Positions 1-8,740 of a stretch of DNA of 64,000 nucleotides are shown in pieces. The DNA comes from Agarivorans sp. Alg241-V36 (lineage in GTDB: Bacteria > Pseudomonadota > Gammaproteobacteria > Enterobacterales > Celerinatantimonadaceae): contig NZ_UNRE01000008.1 of the NCBI RefSeq assembly GCF_900537085.1, positions 29,168 through 93,167 on the forward strand, written 5' to 3'. Below the pieces are notes generated by a model. It ran no database searches. It was given only the letters and a program-made list of their open reading frames with translations, and was not told the DNA's origin. A program made the translations under genes and the position numbers. Within the stretch, counting starts at the first letter, position 1, and the number at the start of each line of letters is the position of its first letter.

Positions 1-1
1 G

Positions 2-622
2 CAAGCGCAGGTTAAACAAGGGCTGCTGTCCGATGATCTTATCAACCGTTCGATGCGACTAGGTGCTGCAGCATCAGATGCTCGAATGGGTGGTGCGCTG
101 CAAGCCGCAATGAGTAATTCGGGCAGCGGTAATCAAGGGATTGCAGCGACCATGCCTGTGGTTGCTTATGCAGAAATAAAAGATTTAGACAATGACACCT
201 TTGTGCGTGCGCTAATGCTCAGTCATTTAATCGCCATTTATGTAAAGTCTAAGCAAAACAAATTGTCAGCGCTATGCGCAGCAACAACAGCAGCAATGGG
301 CGCGAGTGCAGCTTTAACCTGGTTGATGGAAGGGGATCTCGCGGCGATTCACCGGGCGATAAACTCTATGGTTGGTGACGTTTCCGGCGTATTTTGTGAT
401 GGTGCTAAAGCCGGCTGTGCAATGAAGGTATCAACGGGTGCCAGCAGCGCGGTTAAGTCGGCAATATTAGCCGTAGCCGGTAATTGTGTTTCAGCACAAC
501 AGGGAATTGTGTTTGAGTCTGCTGATGATAGCATCGTGCAACTTGGAGTGATGTCTAAAACAGCCATGCTGCCTACCGATGAAGCAATCATTGCAACTAT
601 GCAGAATAAACAGGCAAGCTAA
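2..622 (+). CDS. L-cysteine desulfidase / UPF0597 family protein, 3' part only
   Basis: The 5' end lies outside the window; the reading frame is open from base 2 and stops at 620-622. The visible ~206 residues match the C-terminal half of the CyuA/YhaM (UPF0597, serine dehydratase alpha-like) family: a GNQGIAATMPV block near the start and the Cys-containing block CDGAKAGCAMKV later. Characterised family members break L-cysteine down to pyruvate, ammonia and sulfide with a Cys-ligated [4Fe-4S] cluster in the cytoplasm. Full members are about 430 residues, so roughly half is seen. A terminator-like hairpin follows. The family call is firm; the substrate is inferred from the family only. Confidence 0.8.
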   Translation, partial: QAQVKQGLLSDDLINRSMRLGAAASDARMGGALQAAMSNSGSGNQGIAATMPVVAYAEIKDLDNDTFVRALMLSHLIAIYVKSKQNKLSALCAATTAAMGASAALTWLMEGDLAAIHRAINSMVGDVSGVFCDGAKAGCAMKVSTGASSAVKSAILAVAGNCVSAQQGIVFESADDSIVQLGVMSKTAMLPTDEAIIATMQNKQAS

Positions 623-646
623 GTATCTGAATGTCTTTTTATAACT

Positions 647-680
647 GAGCTTTTTTTCTTAGTTTAGGAAAGCTCTTTTT
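647..680 (+). terminator. Rho-independent terminator after the desulfidase gene
   Basis: GAGCTTT (647-653) pairs with AAAGCTC (669-675), followed by TTTTT. The loop is 15 nt, so the hairpin is moderate. Confidence 0.55.
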
Positions 681-694
681 GCTAGTCTGTAACT

Positions 695-1075
695 ATGAAT
701 CTATGGCACTTGTTCCCAACAAAAATCTTGGTCTTTGAGCAGATACTTTATTTGCCGTATTTGCTCATTCCTAGCTATGCATACTTAATTTATGCTGCAA
801 CTCGTTTTCAAAGAGTTCGTAAACCAATGCTAATGTTTCTGTTGTTATCTGGTTTTGTTTGCGGCTTGATGATTGTGAGCTTTGGCCCAAATATGGGAAA
901 GGTACTGCCACCGTTAATGCTTTTAGCTTCGCCCTTATTTCCACTGTTTAATTTGTTCACGGCTTTGCGCCAAACTAACGCAAGCATCAAATGGATTTGG
1001 TTTGTCGCAAGCTTGGCTAGCTTAGTGCTAAGCCTAAGCTGGACAGTTTGGTTTGTGGCTCTGGCTAACTCTTAG
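695..1075 (+). CDS. Small four-helix inner-membrane protein, unknown function
   Basis: This 126-residue protein is almost entirely hydrophobic. About four membrane segments are visible: around residues 12-35, 43-62, 68-88 and 100-122. There are short basic loops (for example RFQRVRKP near residue 40) and no signal-peptide cleavage site. I recognise no named family and no catalytic motif. It sits alone behind a terminator and ends tail to tail with the LysR gene, the two stop codons overlapping by a few bases. It could be a small permease-like or sensory membrane protein; no function is assigned. Confidence 0.6.
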   Translation: MNLWHLFPTKILVFEQILYLPYLLIPSYAYLIYAATRFQRVRKPMLMFLLLSGFVCGLMIVSFGPNMGKVLPPLMLLASPLFPLFNLFTALRQTNASIKWIWFVASLASLVLSLSWTVWFVALANS

Positions 1076-1995
1076 TGGGTGCAAAACTCAGCTTGTAAAG
1101 CCTCCATGGCTAGTAAAACCTTTTGCTTTTCATTGGGATTAATTTTGTGCACTAAACTCAGCTCGAAGGGGTAGCTATATTGCTCAGGCTTAAGTAATCG
1201 CACTAGCCTCTGCTCGATATAAGGTTTTGCTTCGCTTATGGGCAAGTAGCCAATATAAGCGCCTGATAGAATTAGCGCTATACGGCTATCAAACTGGTAC
1301 CCCTTTGCACCAAAATTCAATTGCTGAAGCTGCGAACGGCCTTTGGGGTTGAGCTCGATTCCCGGATGAACAGCCGCATGTTTTGCTAAAAGATCGGTGT
1401 CCATTAGTTGCTCGTCAATGTCATACAGGGGTGATGACTTGCCAGCGCACAAATAAATAGACTCACTAAATACCACTTCACTAACAAGACCATCGATGTT
1501 TCGATAGGCCGGGTAAAATCCTACGTGGGCTTGGTTGTTGATCAAGGCAGACTCAATATTAGCCACAGATTCCATGTTTAAAGAGATGCATAGCTTTGGT
1601 GCTTGCTGCTTTATACTGGCCACAGCCTTGCCGATGTTGGCTATGCTTTTGTGATCAAGCAGATCGGAATAGAGGATAACAAGTTCACCTGTGAGCGGTT
1701 TGCCTAAATTATCCACCAGCGAAGCGAACTCTTGAATTGATGAAAATAGCTGTAAACAAGCTTGATATACTGTTTGGCCACGCTCAGTAAGAGCAAACCC
1801 GCTTCTTCCTCTAACACACAGTTTAATGTTCATTCTGCTTTCTAGGCTAGACATATGCACGCTAATGGTTGAGCGCGTGATCCCCAAACTGTGCTCTGCA
1901 GCAGCAAAACCGCCATGTTCAACAACTGCCTTAAATACCCTTAACAGTCTTAAGTCATATTCGCTGAGTTGTTTTCCTGATAATGGGTCTAACAT
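1072..1995 (-). CDS. LysR-family transcriptional regulator
   Basis: The 307 residues have the LysR layout. An N-terminal winged helix-turn-helix lies at about residues 12-72 (LRVFKAVVEHGGFAAAEHSL, then STISVHMSSLESRM), followed by a two-lobed effector-binding domain from about residue 95. The gene is divergent from gabDT with 103 bp between start codons, the usual arrangement for a LysR activator of the neighbouring operon. By position it probably senses GABA, succinate semialdehyde or a related metabolite; the ligand cannot be read from sequence. Its 3' end overlaps the convergent small membrane protein gene. Confidence 0.85.
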   Translation of the reverse strand: MLDPLSGKQLSEYDLRLLRVFKAVVEHGGFAAAEHSLGITRSTISVHMSSLESRMNIKLCVRGRSGFALTERGQTVYQACLQLFSSIQEFASLVDNLGKPLTGELVILYSDLLDHKSIANIGKAVASIKQQAPKLCISLNMESVANIESALINNQAHVGFYPAYRNIDGLVSEVVFSESIYLCAGKSSPLYDIDEQLMDTDLLAKHAAVHPGIELNPKGRSQLQQLNFGAKGYQFDSRIALILSGAYIGYLPISEAKPYIEQRLVRLLKPEQYSYPFELSLVHKINPNEKQKVLLAMEALQAEFCTH

Positions 1996-2098
1996 TGTTT
2001 TAATAACACCAAACTAAAGTTTTATTGTTTGATATTTAACATCGTTTTAGATTGGTATTCAATGAACATAATTATGCGGCTAAAGGAATAGAGCAACT
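1996..2098. promoter_or_regulatory. Divergent LysR/gabD control region
   Basis: This 103-bp A/T-rich intergenic region must hold both start-proximal promoters. It contains imperfect dyads of the T-N11-A type that LysR proteins favour (around the TTGTTTGATATTTAACA stretch near 2025-2041). A good ribosome site, AAGGAAT, precedes gabD. The exact operator is not resolved. Confidence 0.4.
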
Positions 2099-3556
2099 AT
2101 GGAAGCTATCCAATACTCTAGTTTGGTTAAAACTCAATCGTACATAAACGGTGGCTGGCGCTCTTCAAATCAGCGCTTTCCGATATTTAATCCAGCTAAT
2201 CAACAGTGTTTGCTTGAGGTAGAAGACTGCGGATCGTTAGGCGTAGAGCAAGCCATTCAAGCCGCTAAAGCCGCGCACAAAGCTTGGGCTGCTAAGTCTG
2301 CTAACGAGCGAGGCAGTTTAATGCGCACTTGGTATCAACTTGTTATGCAGCACCAAGATGATCTCGCAAGTATTCTTACTCAAGAGCAGGGCAAGCCCTT
2401 TGCTGAAGCAAAAGGCGAAATCGGCTACGGCGCTGCGTTTTTAGATTGGTTTGCTGAAGAAGGCAAGCGCTGTTACGGAGATGTAATACCAGCCCCAGCA
2501 GGCGATAAAAGGATAATTGTAGTAAAACAGCCAGTTGGCGTAGTCGCAGCTGTTACTCCTTGGAACTTTCCTAACGCAATGATTGCACGTAAAGCTGCTG
2601 CAGCTTTAGCTGCCGGCTGTTGCTTTGTGGTGAGACCTGCTCAACTTACACCTGTATCTGCACTGGCCTTAGCACAATTAGCAGACGAAGCTGGTATTCC
2701 GCCAGGTGTGTTTAATGTAGTGGTTGGCGAAGATGCTAAAGGCATGGGCAAAGTGCTTACACAAAGCGCAGATGTAGCGAAATTTACTTTTACTGGTTCA
2801 ACCGCTGTCGGTAAACAACTGATTGCCCAATGTGCTTCTACGGTTAAAAAAGTATCAATGGAGTTGGGTGGAAACGCGCCCTTTATAGTATTTGATGATG
2901 CTGATATTGACGCGGCAGTGCAGGGCGCTATCGCTTCAAAATACCGCAACGCTGGGCAAACCTGTGTTTGTGCCAATAGATTTCTAGTGCAAAAGGGCGT
3001 CTATCAACAGTTTTCTGAGAAGCTTGCCGACGCGTTAAGAAAGCTAAAGGTTGGCGATGGCATGCAGGCAAACATTGACATAGGGCCGATGATCAGTGAA
3101 CAGGCAAAAGACGCAGTGCATCAGCTGGTAACTCAATCTTTAGATGCTGGAGCCAAAGTATTGTGCGGTGGACAAGCTCATGAGGCTGGGAATCAGTTCT
3201 ATCAGCCCACCATTATGACTGACGTTAGCAATGATATGCCGATCGCCAAAAATGAAATATTTGGTCCAGTTGCGCCACTTATCATGTTTGAAGATGAGCA
3301 GCAGGCGATAGAGCTAGCCAATGATACAGAATATGGCTTAGCAGCGTATTTTTATACTCGTGATATTGGTCGAGTATGGCGAGTTGGCGAAGCACTAGAG
3401 TACGGCATGGTAGGGATAAACGAAGGAATTATTTCTAACGCTGCAGCGCCATTTGGCGGGATTAAACAATCAGGTAATGGTCGTGAAGGCTCGCACTATG
3501 GTTTAGATGATTACACTGAAATTAAGTATTTATGCATGGGCGGCGTTAACAGCTAG
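2099..3556 (+). CDS. gabD: Succinate-semialdehyde dehydrogenase (NAD(P)+)
   Basis: The 485 residues match the length and layout of GabD. The enzyme oxidises succinate semialdehyde to succinate, the last step of GABA degradation. The NAD(P)-binding motif FTFTGSTAVGK, the general base in MELGGNAPF (Glu255) and the nucleophile in GQTCVCANR (Cys289) are present; E. coli GabD has its cysteine at 288. EIFGPVAPL and the C-terminal FGGIKQSG block are also typical. It is first of a two-gene operon with gabT 15 bp downstream, and the divergent LysR gene is the likely regulator. Related aldehyde dehydrogenases such as glutarate-semialdehyde dehydrogenase cannot be excluded, but pairing with gabT supports GabD. 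Confidence 0.9.
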   Translation: MEAIQYSSLVKTQSYINGGWRSSNQRFPIFNPANQQCLLEVEDCGSLGVEQAIQAAKAAHKAWAAKSANERGSLMRTWYQLVMQHQDDLASILTQEQGKPFAEAKGEIGYGAAFLDWFAEEGKRCYGDVIPAPAGDKRIIVVKQPVGVVAAVTPWNFPNAMIARKAAAALAAGCCFVVRPAQLTPVSALALAQLADEAGIPPGVFNVVVGEDAKGMGKVLTQSADVAKFTFTGSTAVGKQLIAQCASTVKKVSMELGGNAPFIVFDDADIDAAVQGAIASKYRNAGQTCVCANRFLVQKGVYQQFSEKLADALRKLKVGDGMQANIDIGPMISEQAKDAVHQLVTQSLDAGAKVLCGGQAHEAGNQFYQPTIMTDVSNDMPIAKNEIFGPVAPLIMFEDEQQAIELANDTEYGLAAYFYTRDIGRVWRVGEALEYGMVGINEGIISNAAAPFGGIKQSGNGREGSHYGLDDYTEIKYLCMGGVNS

Positions 3557-3571
3557 ATAAAGGAGACAGCG

Positions 3572-4849
3572 ATGAATAACCAGCAACTTCAAGAAAGAAA
3601 ACAAAGCGTTATAGCGCGCGGCCAAGGCAATGTATATCCGGTTTATGTAGAACGCGCACTTAATGCAGAATTATGGGATGTAGAGGGTAAGCGTTATATC
3701 GATTTTGCCACCGGCATTGCGGTGTGTAATACCGGCCATAGCCATCCAAAGGTGGTTGCAGCTGTAAAGCAGCAGTTAGACAAGTTTAGCCATACCTGTG
3801 TGATGATTAACCCCTATGAAAGCGCTGTGGAGCTGGCTGAAAAGTTGGTAGCGCTTGCGCCTGGTAACAGTGACAAAAAGGCCATGTTTGTTACAACAGG
3901 TGCAGAAGCAGTAGAAAATGCCGTAAAGATCGCTCGCGCATCAACAGGTCGTCGCGGCGTTATTGCGTTTAATGGTGGCTTTCACGGAAGAACCAATCTC
4001 ACAATGGCTTTAACTGGAAAGATAACGCCTTATAAGCATCAATTTGGCCCTTTTGCTGGGGATATTTATCATGCTCCGTTTCCCATGAAGGCTCATGGCA
4101 TCAGCACAGAGCAAAGCCTACAAGCACTGAAAAATATTTTTAAAGTTGACATCTCTGTTGAAGATGTTGCTGCCATCATTGTTGAGCCCATTCAAGGCGA
4201 AGGCGGTTTTTATCCCGCGCCTAAAGAGTTTTTACAAGCGCTTAGGGCGCTCTGTGATCAGCACGGTATTGTGCTAATTATGGATGAGATTCAAACTGGA
4301 TTTGGCAGAACCGGTAAGATGTTTAACTGTGAATACGCCGATGTTGAGCCTGATTTAATAACTATGGCTAAAGGTATTGCTGGCGGATTTCCCTTATCCG
4401 CGGTGGTGGGCAAAGCTTCTATTATGGACGCGCCACTACCGGGTGGATTGGGTGGAACCTACGGTGGTTCACCGGTGGCATGTAGTGCTGCTTTAGCAGT
4501 ATTAAAGGTGATTGAAGAGCAAGATTTAGTGGCTCGCGCTAATCACATTGGCCAGCAATTCGGAGAATATCTAGAGTCTTTACAACGGGAGTTTCCAGAG
4601 ATCATCGCCGATATTCGAATTTCAGGCGCGATGATTGCTATAGAGCTAATCGAAAACGGTGACCCAAACAGTCCTAATACCCAGTTAACTCAAGCTCTAA
4701 TCGCCAGGGCAGCAGATTACGGTTTGGTGTTATTAGCTTGTGGCTTCTATGGCAATGTCATTCGTTTTCTACCAGCATTAACAATTGAAAATGAGATTAT
4801 TGATGAAGGCATGCAGCTGTTCTGTCGGTTGTTCAAATCTTTGGCGTAA
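3572..4849 (+). CDS. gabT: 4-aminobutyrate aminotransferase
   Basis: This 425-residue class III PLP aminotransferase transfers the amino group of GABA to 2-oxoglutarate, giving succinate semialdehyde for GabD. Diagnostic blocks are FATGIAVCNTGHSHP near residue 45, the PLP-contacting MDEIQTGFGRTGKMF around residue 235, and the Schiff-base lysine in MAKGIAGGFPLS (Lys267, matching Lys268 of E. coli GabT). GGTYGGSPVACSAAL follows. AAGGAGAC before the start is a strong ribosome site. A clear terminator closes the operon. Ornithine-type paralogues are the main alternative; gene context favours GABA. Confidence 0.9.
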   Translation: MNNQQLQERKQSVIARGQGNVYPVYVERALNAELWDVEGKRYIDFATGIAVCNTGHSHPKVVAAVKQQLDKFSHTCVMINPYESAVELAEKLVALAPGNSDKKAMFVTTGAEAVENAVKIARASTGRRGVIAFNGGFHGRTNLTMALTGKITPYKHQFGPFAGDIYHAPFPMKAHGISTEQSLQALKNIFKVDISVEDVAAIIVEPIQGEGGFYPAPKEFLQALRALCDQHGIVLIMDEIQTGFGRTGKMFNCEYADVEPDLITMAKGIAGGFPLSAVVGKASIMDAPLPGGLGGTYGGSPVACSAALAVLKVIEEQDLVARANHIGQQFGEYLESLQREFPEIIADIRISGAMIAIELIENGDPNSPNTQLTQALIARAADYGLVLLACGFYGNVIRFLPALTIENEIIDEGMQLFCRLFKSLA

Positions 4850-4877
4850 GTTAAAAAAGCTTTGCGCTTAGTTTGTT

Positions 4878-4910
4878 AAAGCAGTGCACACCTTGCACTG
4901 CTTTTTGTTA
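4878..4910 (+). terminator. Rho-independent terminator of gabDT
   Basis: GCAGTGCA (4881-4888) pairs with TGCACTGC (4894-4901), extended by AAA/TTT, and ends in TTTTTGTT. Confidence 0.8.
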
Positions 4911-5035
4911 TTTAAAAGCTATACAAGCGCTTGCAGCTTAGCTATGTTGTTATCTAAGGTCATGATTAAAAGCAATGTTTTGTGTTAGCCTCGCATCCCA
5001 ATTTGCTTAAGTAACAACATTTTATAGGAAATAAA

Positions 5036-6394
5036 ATGCCGCACCCACTTCCCAATACCCCAAGTTCGCTATTCATCTTACTAAGGTGGTTGTTGCTGTT
5101 GATCCCCTTGGCTCTGGTCGTTGGGTCCTTAAATGCTTTGTTTTTGTACTTGCTTGATTACGCGAGCCATACTCGAGCCGACAACCCCTACCTATTGTAC
5201 TTTCTACCGCTGGCCGGGGTAGTGGTGGTGTTTATTTATCGCCGCTTTGGCAAAAACTCAGAATCGGGTAATAACCTGATTATTGATGAGATTCATCAAC
5301 CGGGAGCAGGCATACCAGCGCGTATGGCGCCATTAGTGCTTATATCTACGGTTGTCACACATTTGTTTGGTGGCTCTGCCGGGCGCGAGGGCACTGCAGT
5401 GCAAATTGGTGGTGCGTGCAGTGCAGCTTATGGAAAGCTATTCAAGCTAAGTGGTAGAGATTATCAAATACTGCTTAGTGCTGGTGTAGCCGCCGGATTT
5501 TCGGCACTGTTTAGTACGCCCTTAGCTGCCACTATTTTTGCTATTGAGGTGTTAGCTGTAGGCCGCATTCGTTTTGACTCAGTCATTCCCGCTTTATTTG
5601 CCGCCATTTTAGCGGATGTGGTTTGTACCGCTTGGGGGACACCACACACTCAGTACAAAATCGATTTTCTAGAACATGTGATGTTGTTTGAACATGTTGT
5701 ACATGTTGATTTGCTAATGCTAGGTAAAGTGCTTATTGCAGCTATTGCTTTCGGTATTACCGGTTATCTGTTTGGCGAAACAGTATTTGTACTTAAAGAT
5801 ATCTTTAAGCATGTATTTAAGAATCCCTATTTGATTGCAATCATCGGCGGCCTAATTGTGATTGGCATTGTTAGCCTCATCGGCAATCAAGATTATATTG
5901 GCCTTGGGGTGAACAGTTATCGAGAAGGCGGGGTAAGTATTATAAGCGCCTTTGAAGAGGGCGGAGCAGAGTGGTACAGCTGGATGCTAAAACTGCTGCT
6001 TACTGCAATTACCCTTGCCGCTGGTTTCAAAGGTGGCGAAGTAACCCCCTTGTTCTTTATAGGCGCAACTTTAGGAAATACCTTGGCCTGGATAATGGGG
6101 GCTCCGGTAGATTTATTTGCAGCCATTGGTTTTATAGCGGTATTTGCGGCAGCAACTAATACACCTTTGGCATGTACCATTATGGGCGTTGAGTTGTTTG
6201 GTTCAGATCACCTACTGTATTTTGCTGTAGCTTGTTTTGTGGCTTATTACTTTAGTGGTCATACAGGTATTTATTCTTCGCAACGGGTTGCAGTGCCTAA
6301 GTCCACAAACTTTGCTGCTCATGAGAAAACCTTAGGCGAAATTAGGGCGGCGAATAACCGTTTGGTGTCTTGGCTCAAAAAGCGAAGTAAGTAA
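5036..6394 (+). CDS. ClC-family anion channel/antiporter, resembling the fluoride-type subclass
   Basis: This 452-residue polytopic membrane protein belongs to the ClC family. The three ion-pathway motifs are visible: GAGIP (residues 90-94, in place of GSGIP), GREGT (116-120, gating Glu118, in place of GREGP) and GGEVTPLFFIG in the second half, in place of GxFxP. The GREGT and GGEVTP variants are, from memory, features of the CLC-F fluoride/proton antiporter branch rather than classic Cl-/H+ exchangers. The fluoride branch usually has Asn or Met where this protein has Ala91. I see no fluoride riboswitch upstream. The family is certain; fluoride specificity is an inference. Confidence 0.85.
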   Translation: MPHPLPNTPSSLFILLRWLLLLIPLALVVGSLNALFLYLLDYASHTRADNPYLLYFLPLAGVVVVFIYRRFGKNSESGNNLIIDEIHQPGAGIPARMAPLVLISTVVTHLFGGSAGREGTAVQIGGACSAAYGKLFKLSGRDYQILLSAGVAAGFSALFSTPLAATIFAIEVLAVGRIRFDSVIPALFAAILADVVCTAWGTPHTQYKIDFLEHVMLFEHVVHVDLLMLGKVLIAAIAFGITGYLFGETVFVLKDIFKHVFKNPYLIAIIGGLIVIGIVSLIGNQDYIGLGVNSYREGGVSIISAFEEGGAEWYSWMLKLLLTAITLAAGFKGGEVTPLFFIGATLGNTLAWIMGAPVDLFAAIGFIAVFAAATNTPLACTIMGVELFGSDHLLYFAVACFVAYYFSGHTGIYSSQRVAVPKSTNFAAHEKTLGEIRAANNRLVSWLKKRSK

Positions 6395-6748
6395 ATGACC
6401 TATAAGGTTTATCCAGTTTTTGCTGCTTTGGCCATATTGTTATGGCCAAGTTGCGCACTGGCTTATCCTGGGAATCTGACTACTCATTTTGAAGGCGAAG
6501 AATTAAAGGCCACGGTAACGTCGAATACTGATAGGCCAATACGCTGTCAGCTTTCTGCAGGGCCTGATATTGTTTGGATGGAGATTGACGACAAACAAGA
6601 GAACTTTAAGTTTGCAAAAGGATACAAAACCCATCACCTTAGTTTGTACTGCAAGATCATAGAACAAAAAACTAAGGCAAGGCCTTGGCGTTTAAACCCT
6701 TACAATACGCCTATTCCTGAGTGGAATAAGGTCATCTTTCCAGATTAA
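6395..6748 (+). CDS. Small exported protein of unknown function
   Basis: The 117 residues begin with a typical signal peptide (MTYKVYPVFAALAILLWPS, cleavage probably after ALA near residue 24). A short beta-rich domain of about 90 residues follows, containing two cysteines (in IRCQLS and LYCKII) that could form a disulfide. The architecture resembles small periplasmic DUF3019-type proteins, but I cannot confirm the family. The ATG directly abuts the stop codon of the ClC gene and no clear ribosome site of its own is visible, which suggests translational coupling. Function unknown. Confidence 0.65.
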   Translation: MTYKVYPVFAALAILLWPSCALAYPGNLTTHFEGEELKATVTSNTDRPIRCQLSAGPDIVWMEIDDKQENFKFAKGYKTHHLSLYCKIIEQKTKARPWRLNPYNTPIPEWNKVIFPD

Positions 6749-6759
6749 AACCAGTAATA

Positions 6760-7494
6760 CTAAGTGGATTCTAAGGCTTGTCGCTTGGCTTTAAATGGGC
6801 AAGGTGACCCATCAATGACCAAATCACTTAGTCTCTCCGGATTAGGGATGTCTTTCTCTTCAATTTCTAATTGGCTAGCTAATAAGCGGCTAAACATTTG
6901 CCAGCTTTTTAGCTGGCAAAACTCATAATTTTCGCCTGGATAAGGTTTTGCAAGCAGTGGAGCCAGAGTAGAAGACGAAGTAGCAAAAATTGTGAGCAAC
7001 CATTTAAGCTCACCAATATTGAAGTGTTTCACATAACCTTGTTTATGACATTCGATGACCAGGTCCTCGAGAATTTTTCGCACTTGGTCATCCTCTTCTA
7101 AGAAATACTCAAACAATTCTTGTTCATTGTTCACCGCATCGTTAAGCAAACGAACCGGTTGAGGGTCAACTTGAAGTGCAGCCAAAATCTTAATCAGTAA
7201 ATCGAATAACTGATGGCGACAAGACAAACCTTGTTCTTGCTCGGCAACCAGCAAATTTACATAGTCTAGGAACTGCTGGTGCATACAGTCACAAATGTGC
7301 TGCCAAATCTGTAGCTTAGAACCAAAGTGGTGACGGATAAGGGTATGAGACACGCCAGCTTGTTCACTAATTGCGCGCAGTGATACAACGGCATAGCCTT
7401 TACTGGCAAAAAGATCTGCAGCAGCTATCAAAATATTGGTGCGGGTTTCTTCTGCTACTTTGGCGCTTTTACGTCCGGTGCGTTTTTCAGTCAT
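6760..7494 (-). CDS. TetR-family transcriptional repressor
   Basis: The 244 residues have a TetR N-terminus: ILIAAADLFASKGYAVVSLR, then the helix-turn-helix AISEQAGVSHTLIRHHFGSK (about residues 42-61). The ligand-binding half is all-helical and divergent, as expected. The gene is divergent from a two-adaptor RND efflux operon, and two matching inverted repeats lie in the shared control region, so it very likely represses that operon and itself until an inducer binds. It ends close to the convergent small exported-protein gene. The inducer is unknown. Confidence 0.88.
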   Translation of the reverse strand: MTEKRTGRKSAKVAEETRTNILIAAADLFASKGYAVVSLRAISEQAGVSHTLIRHHFGSKLQIWQHICDCMHQQFLDYVNLLVAEQEQGLSCRHQLFDLLIKILAALQVDPQPVRLLNDAVNNEQELFEYFLEEDDQVRKILEDLVIECHKQGYVKHFNIGELKWLLTIFATSSSTLAPLLAKPYPGENYEFCQLKSWQMFSRLLASQLEIEEKDIPNPERLSDLVIDGSPCPFKAKRQALEST

Positions 7495-7559
7495 CTTCTA
7501 TAATTACTTCACTCTAATTCACAGTACTTACTGAACGAGTCGCTAGTCTATCATAAATA

Positions 7560-7579
7560 TACTTTCCATGTGGAAAGTA
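7560..7579. promoter_or_regulatory. Operator 1 of the TetR repressor
   Basis: Perfect inverted repeat TACTTTCC-ATGT-GGAAAGTA, just upstream of the -35 element of the efflux promoter. The same half-site recurs in operator 2. Confidence 0.75.
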
Positions 7580-7583
7580 AAGC

Positions 7584-7612
7584 TTGATCGACAGCTAAGT
7601 GATCAATATACT
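7584..7612 (+). promoter_or_regulatory. Sigma-70 promoter of the RND efflux operon
   Basis: -35 TTGATC (7584-7589) and -10 TATACT (7607-7612) are separated by 17 bp. The -10 lies inside operator 2, so repressor binding would block RNA polymerase. Confidence 0.65.
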
Positions 7613-7630
7613 TTCCGCCTGGAAAGTATA
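7607..7630. promoter_or_regulatory. Operator 2 of the TetR repressor
   Basis: Perfect 10-bp inverted repeat TATACTTTCC / GGAAAGTATA around a GCCT centre. The dyad centre is 49 bp from that of operator 1. Confidence 0.8.
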
Positions 7631-7659
7631 GATGACTGTTTGTTCAACTGGAGCAATTG

Positions 7660-8739
7660 ATGAGAACAAATTTAACAAACATGGCTGTTTGGCAGCGCCT
7701 TAGTGTTGTAGGCGTGCTAATGCTGTTTTTGCAAGCCTGCGAACCAGCCCACTCAGAGCCGGTTAAGGAAATAGTAAAACCGGTGAAATTGCTAGAAGTG
7801 CCTGAGACCTTTAACGCAGTAGACTACAACTTTGTTGCGCAGGTTCAGGCGACGAGCCGCGCTCAATTAGCCTTTCAAGTGTCGGGTGAAATTCAGCAAG
7901 TGAACGTGAGAATGGGGCAGTTTGTTAAAAAAGGTGATTTGTTAGCAGCGCTTGACCCCCATGATTTTCAATTGGCTGTTAATGCCCGTAAAGCGCAGTT
8001 CGAGCTAGAAAAAGCGCGTAAGAAACGTTCTGAACAGTTGTTTGCTAAGAAACTCATTTCTGAAGATAACTATGACCAAGTGCTAACCGCTTTTACCGAA
8101 GCACAAGCTAATTTAGATCAAGCAGTTACCGATTTAGCCTATACCAAGTTATTAGCACCGTTTTCTGGTGTGGTTTCGCTTACCTACGCTAAGCAATATC
8201 AATTTGCTGGCGCCAAGCAGCCGGTATTAAGTTTGTTGGGCAATGAGCAGCTAGATCTGGTATTTAATTTGCCAGTAACCATTACTGAGCGTTTGAATTT
8301 AGCAGAGTTACGAGAAGCAAAACTTTGGGTCACTCTCGGTAACTTTAAGGGTGTAGAGCTGCCTGCTCGTTTTAAAGAAATCTCAACGCAACCTGATCCC
8401 GATACCAACAGCTATACCGTTACTTTAACCATTGTTAGGCCAGAGCATCTAAACATTCTTCCTGGTATGTCTGGCGCGGTTTATGTGCGTAATGAATCTG
8501 AGGCAGATAACGGTTTAGCCTTGCCTAAAGGGGCATTTATTCTAATCAATGAACAACAAGCTCAAGTGTGGCGAGTTGTTCCAGAAACCATGCGAATAGA
8601 AGCTGTGGATGTTCAACTTAATCAACAAGGGCTGGTAATTAGTGGCTTAGAAGCAGGTGATAGCATAGTTGCCGCTGGAGCTAAATCCTTAAGCGCAGGC
8701 CAAATTATTCGACCTTGGCAACGTGAAGGAGGTATCTAA
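7660..8739 (+). CDS. RND efflux periplasmic adaptor lipoprotein (MFP), first copy
   Basis: I chose the ATG at 7660 over the TTG three bases earlier because GGAG (7650-7653) sits at proper distance. The N-terminus is a lipoprotein signal with lipobox LQAC. A biotinyl-lipoyl-like domain follows (AQLAFQVSGEIQQVNVRMGQ, then FVKKGDLLAALDPHDFQL), then a helical hairpin (about residues 105-150) and beta-barrel/membrane-proximal domains. The protein links an inner-membrane RND pump to an outer-membrane channel. It is first of three genes; the next adaptor starts one base after its stop. Confidence 0.88.
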   Translation: MRTNLTNMAVWQRLSVVGVLMLFLQACEPAHSEPVKEIVKPVKLLEVPETFNAVDYNFVAQVQATSRAQLAFQVSGEIQQVNVRMGQFVKKGDLLAALDPHDFQLAVNARKAQFELEKARKKRSEQLFAKKLISEDNYDQVLTAFTEAQANLDQAVTDLAYTKLLAPFSGVVSLTYAKQYQFAGAKQPVLSLLGNEQLDLVFNLPVTITERLNLAELREAKLWVTLGNFKGVELPARFKEISTQPDPDTNSYTVTLTIVRPEHLNILPGMSGAVYVRNESEADNGLALPKGAFILINEQQAQVWRVVPETMRIEAVDVQLNQQGLVISGLEAGDSIVAAGAKSLSAGQIIRPWQREGGI

Positions 8740-8740
8740 G

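Noticed and set aside
4911-5035. Possible fluoride riboswitch before the ClC gene
   Set aside because: The conserved GGNGATGG-type start and the pseudoknot partner of the crcB motif are not present in this stretch.
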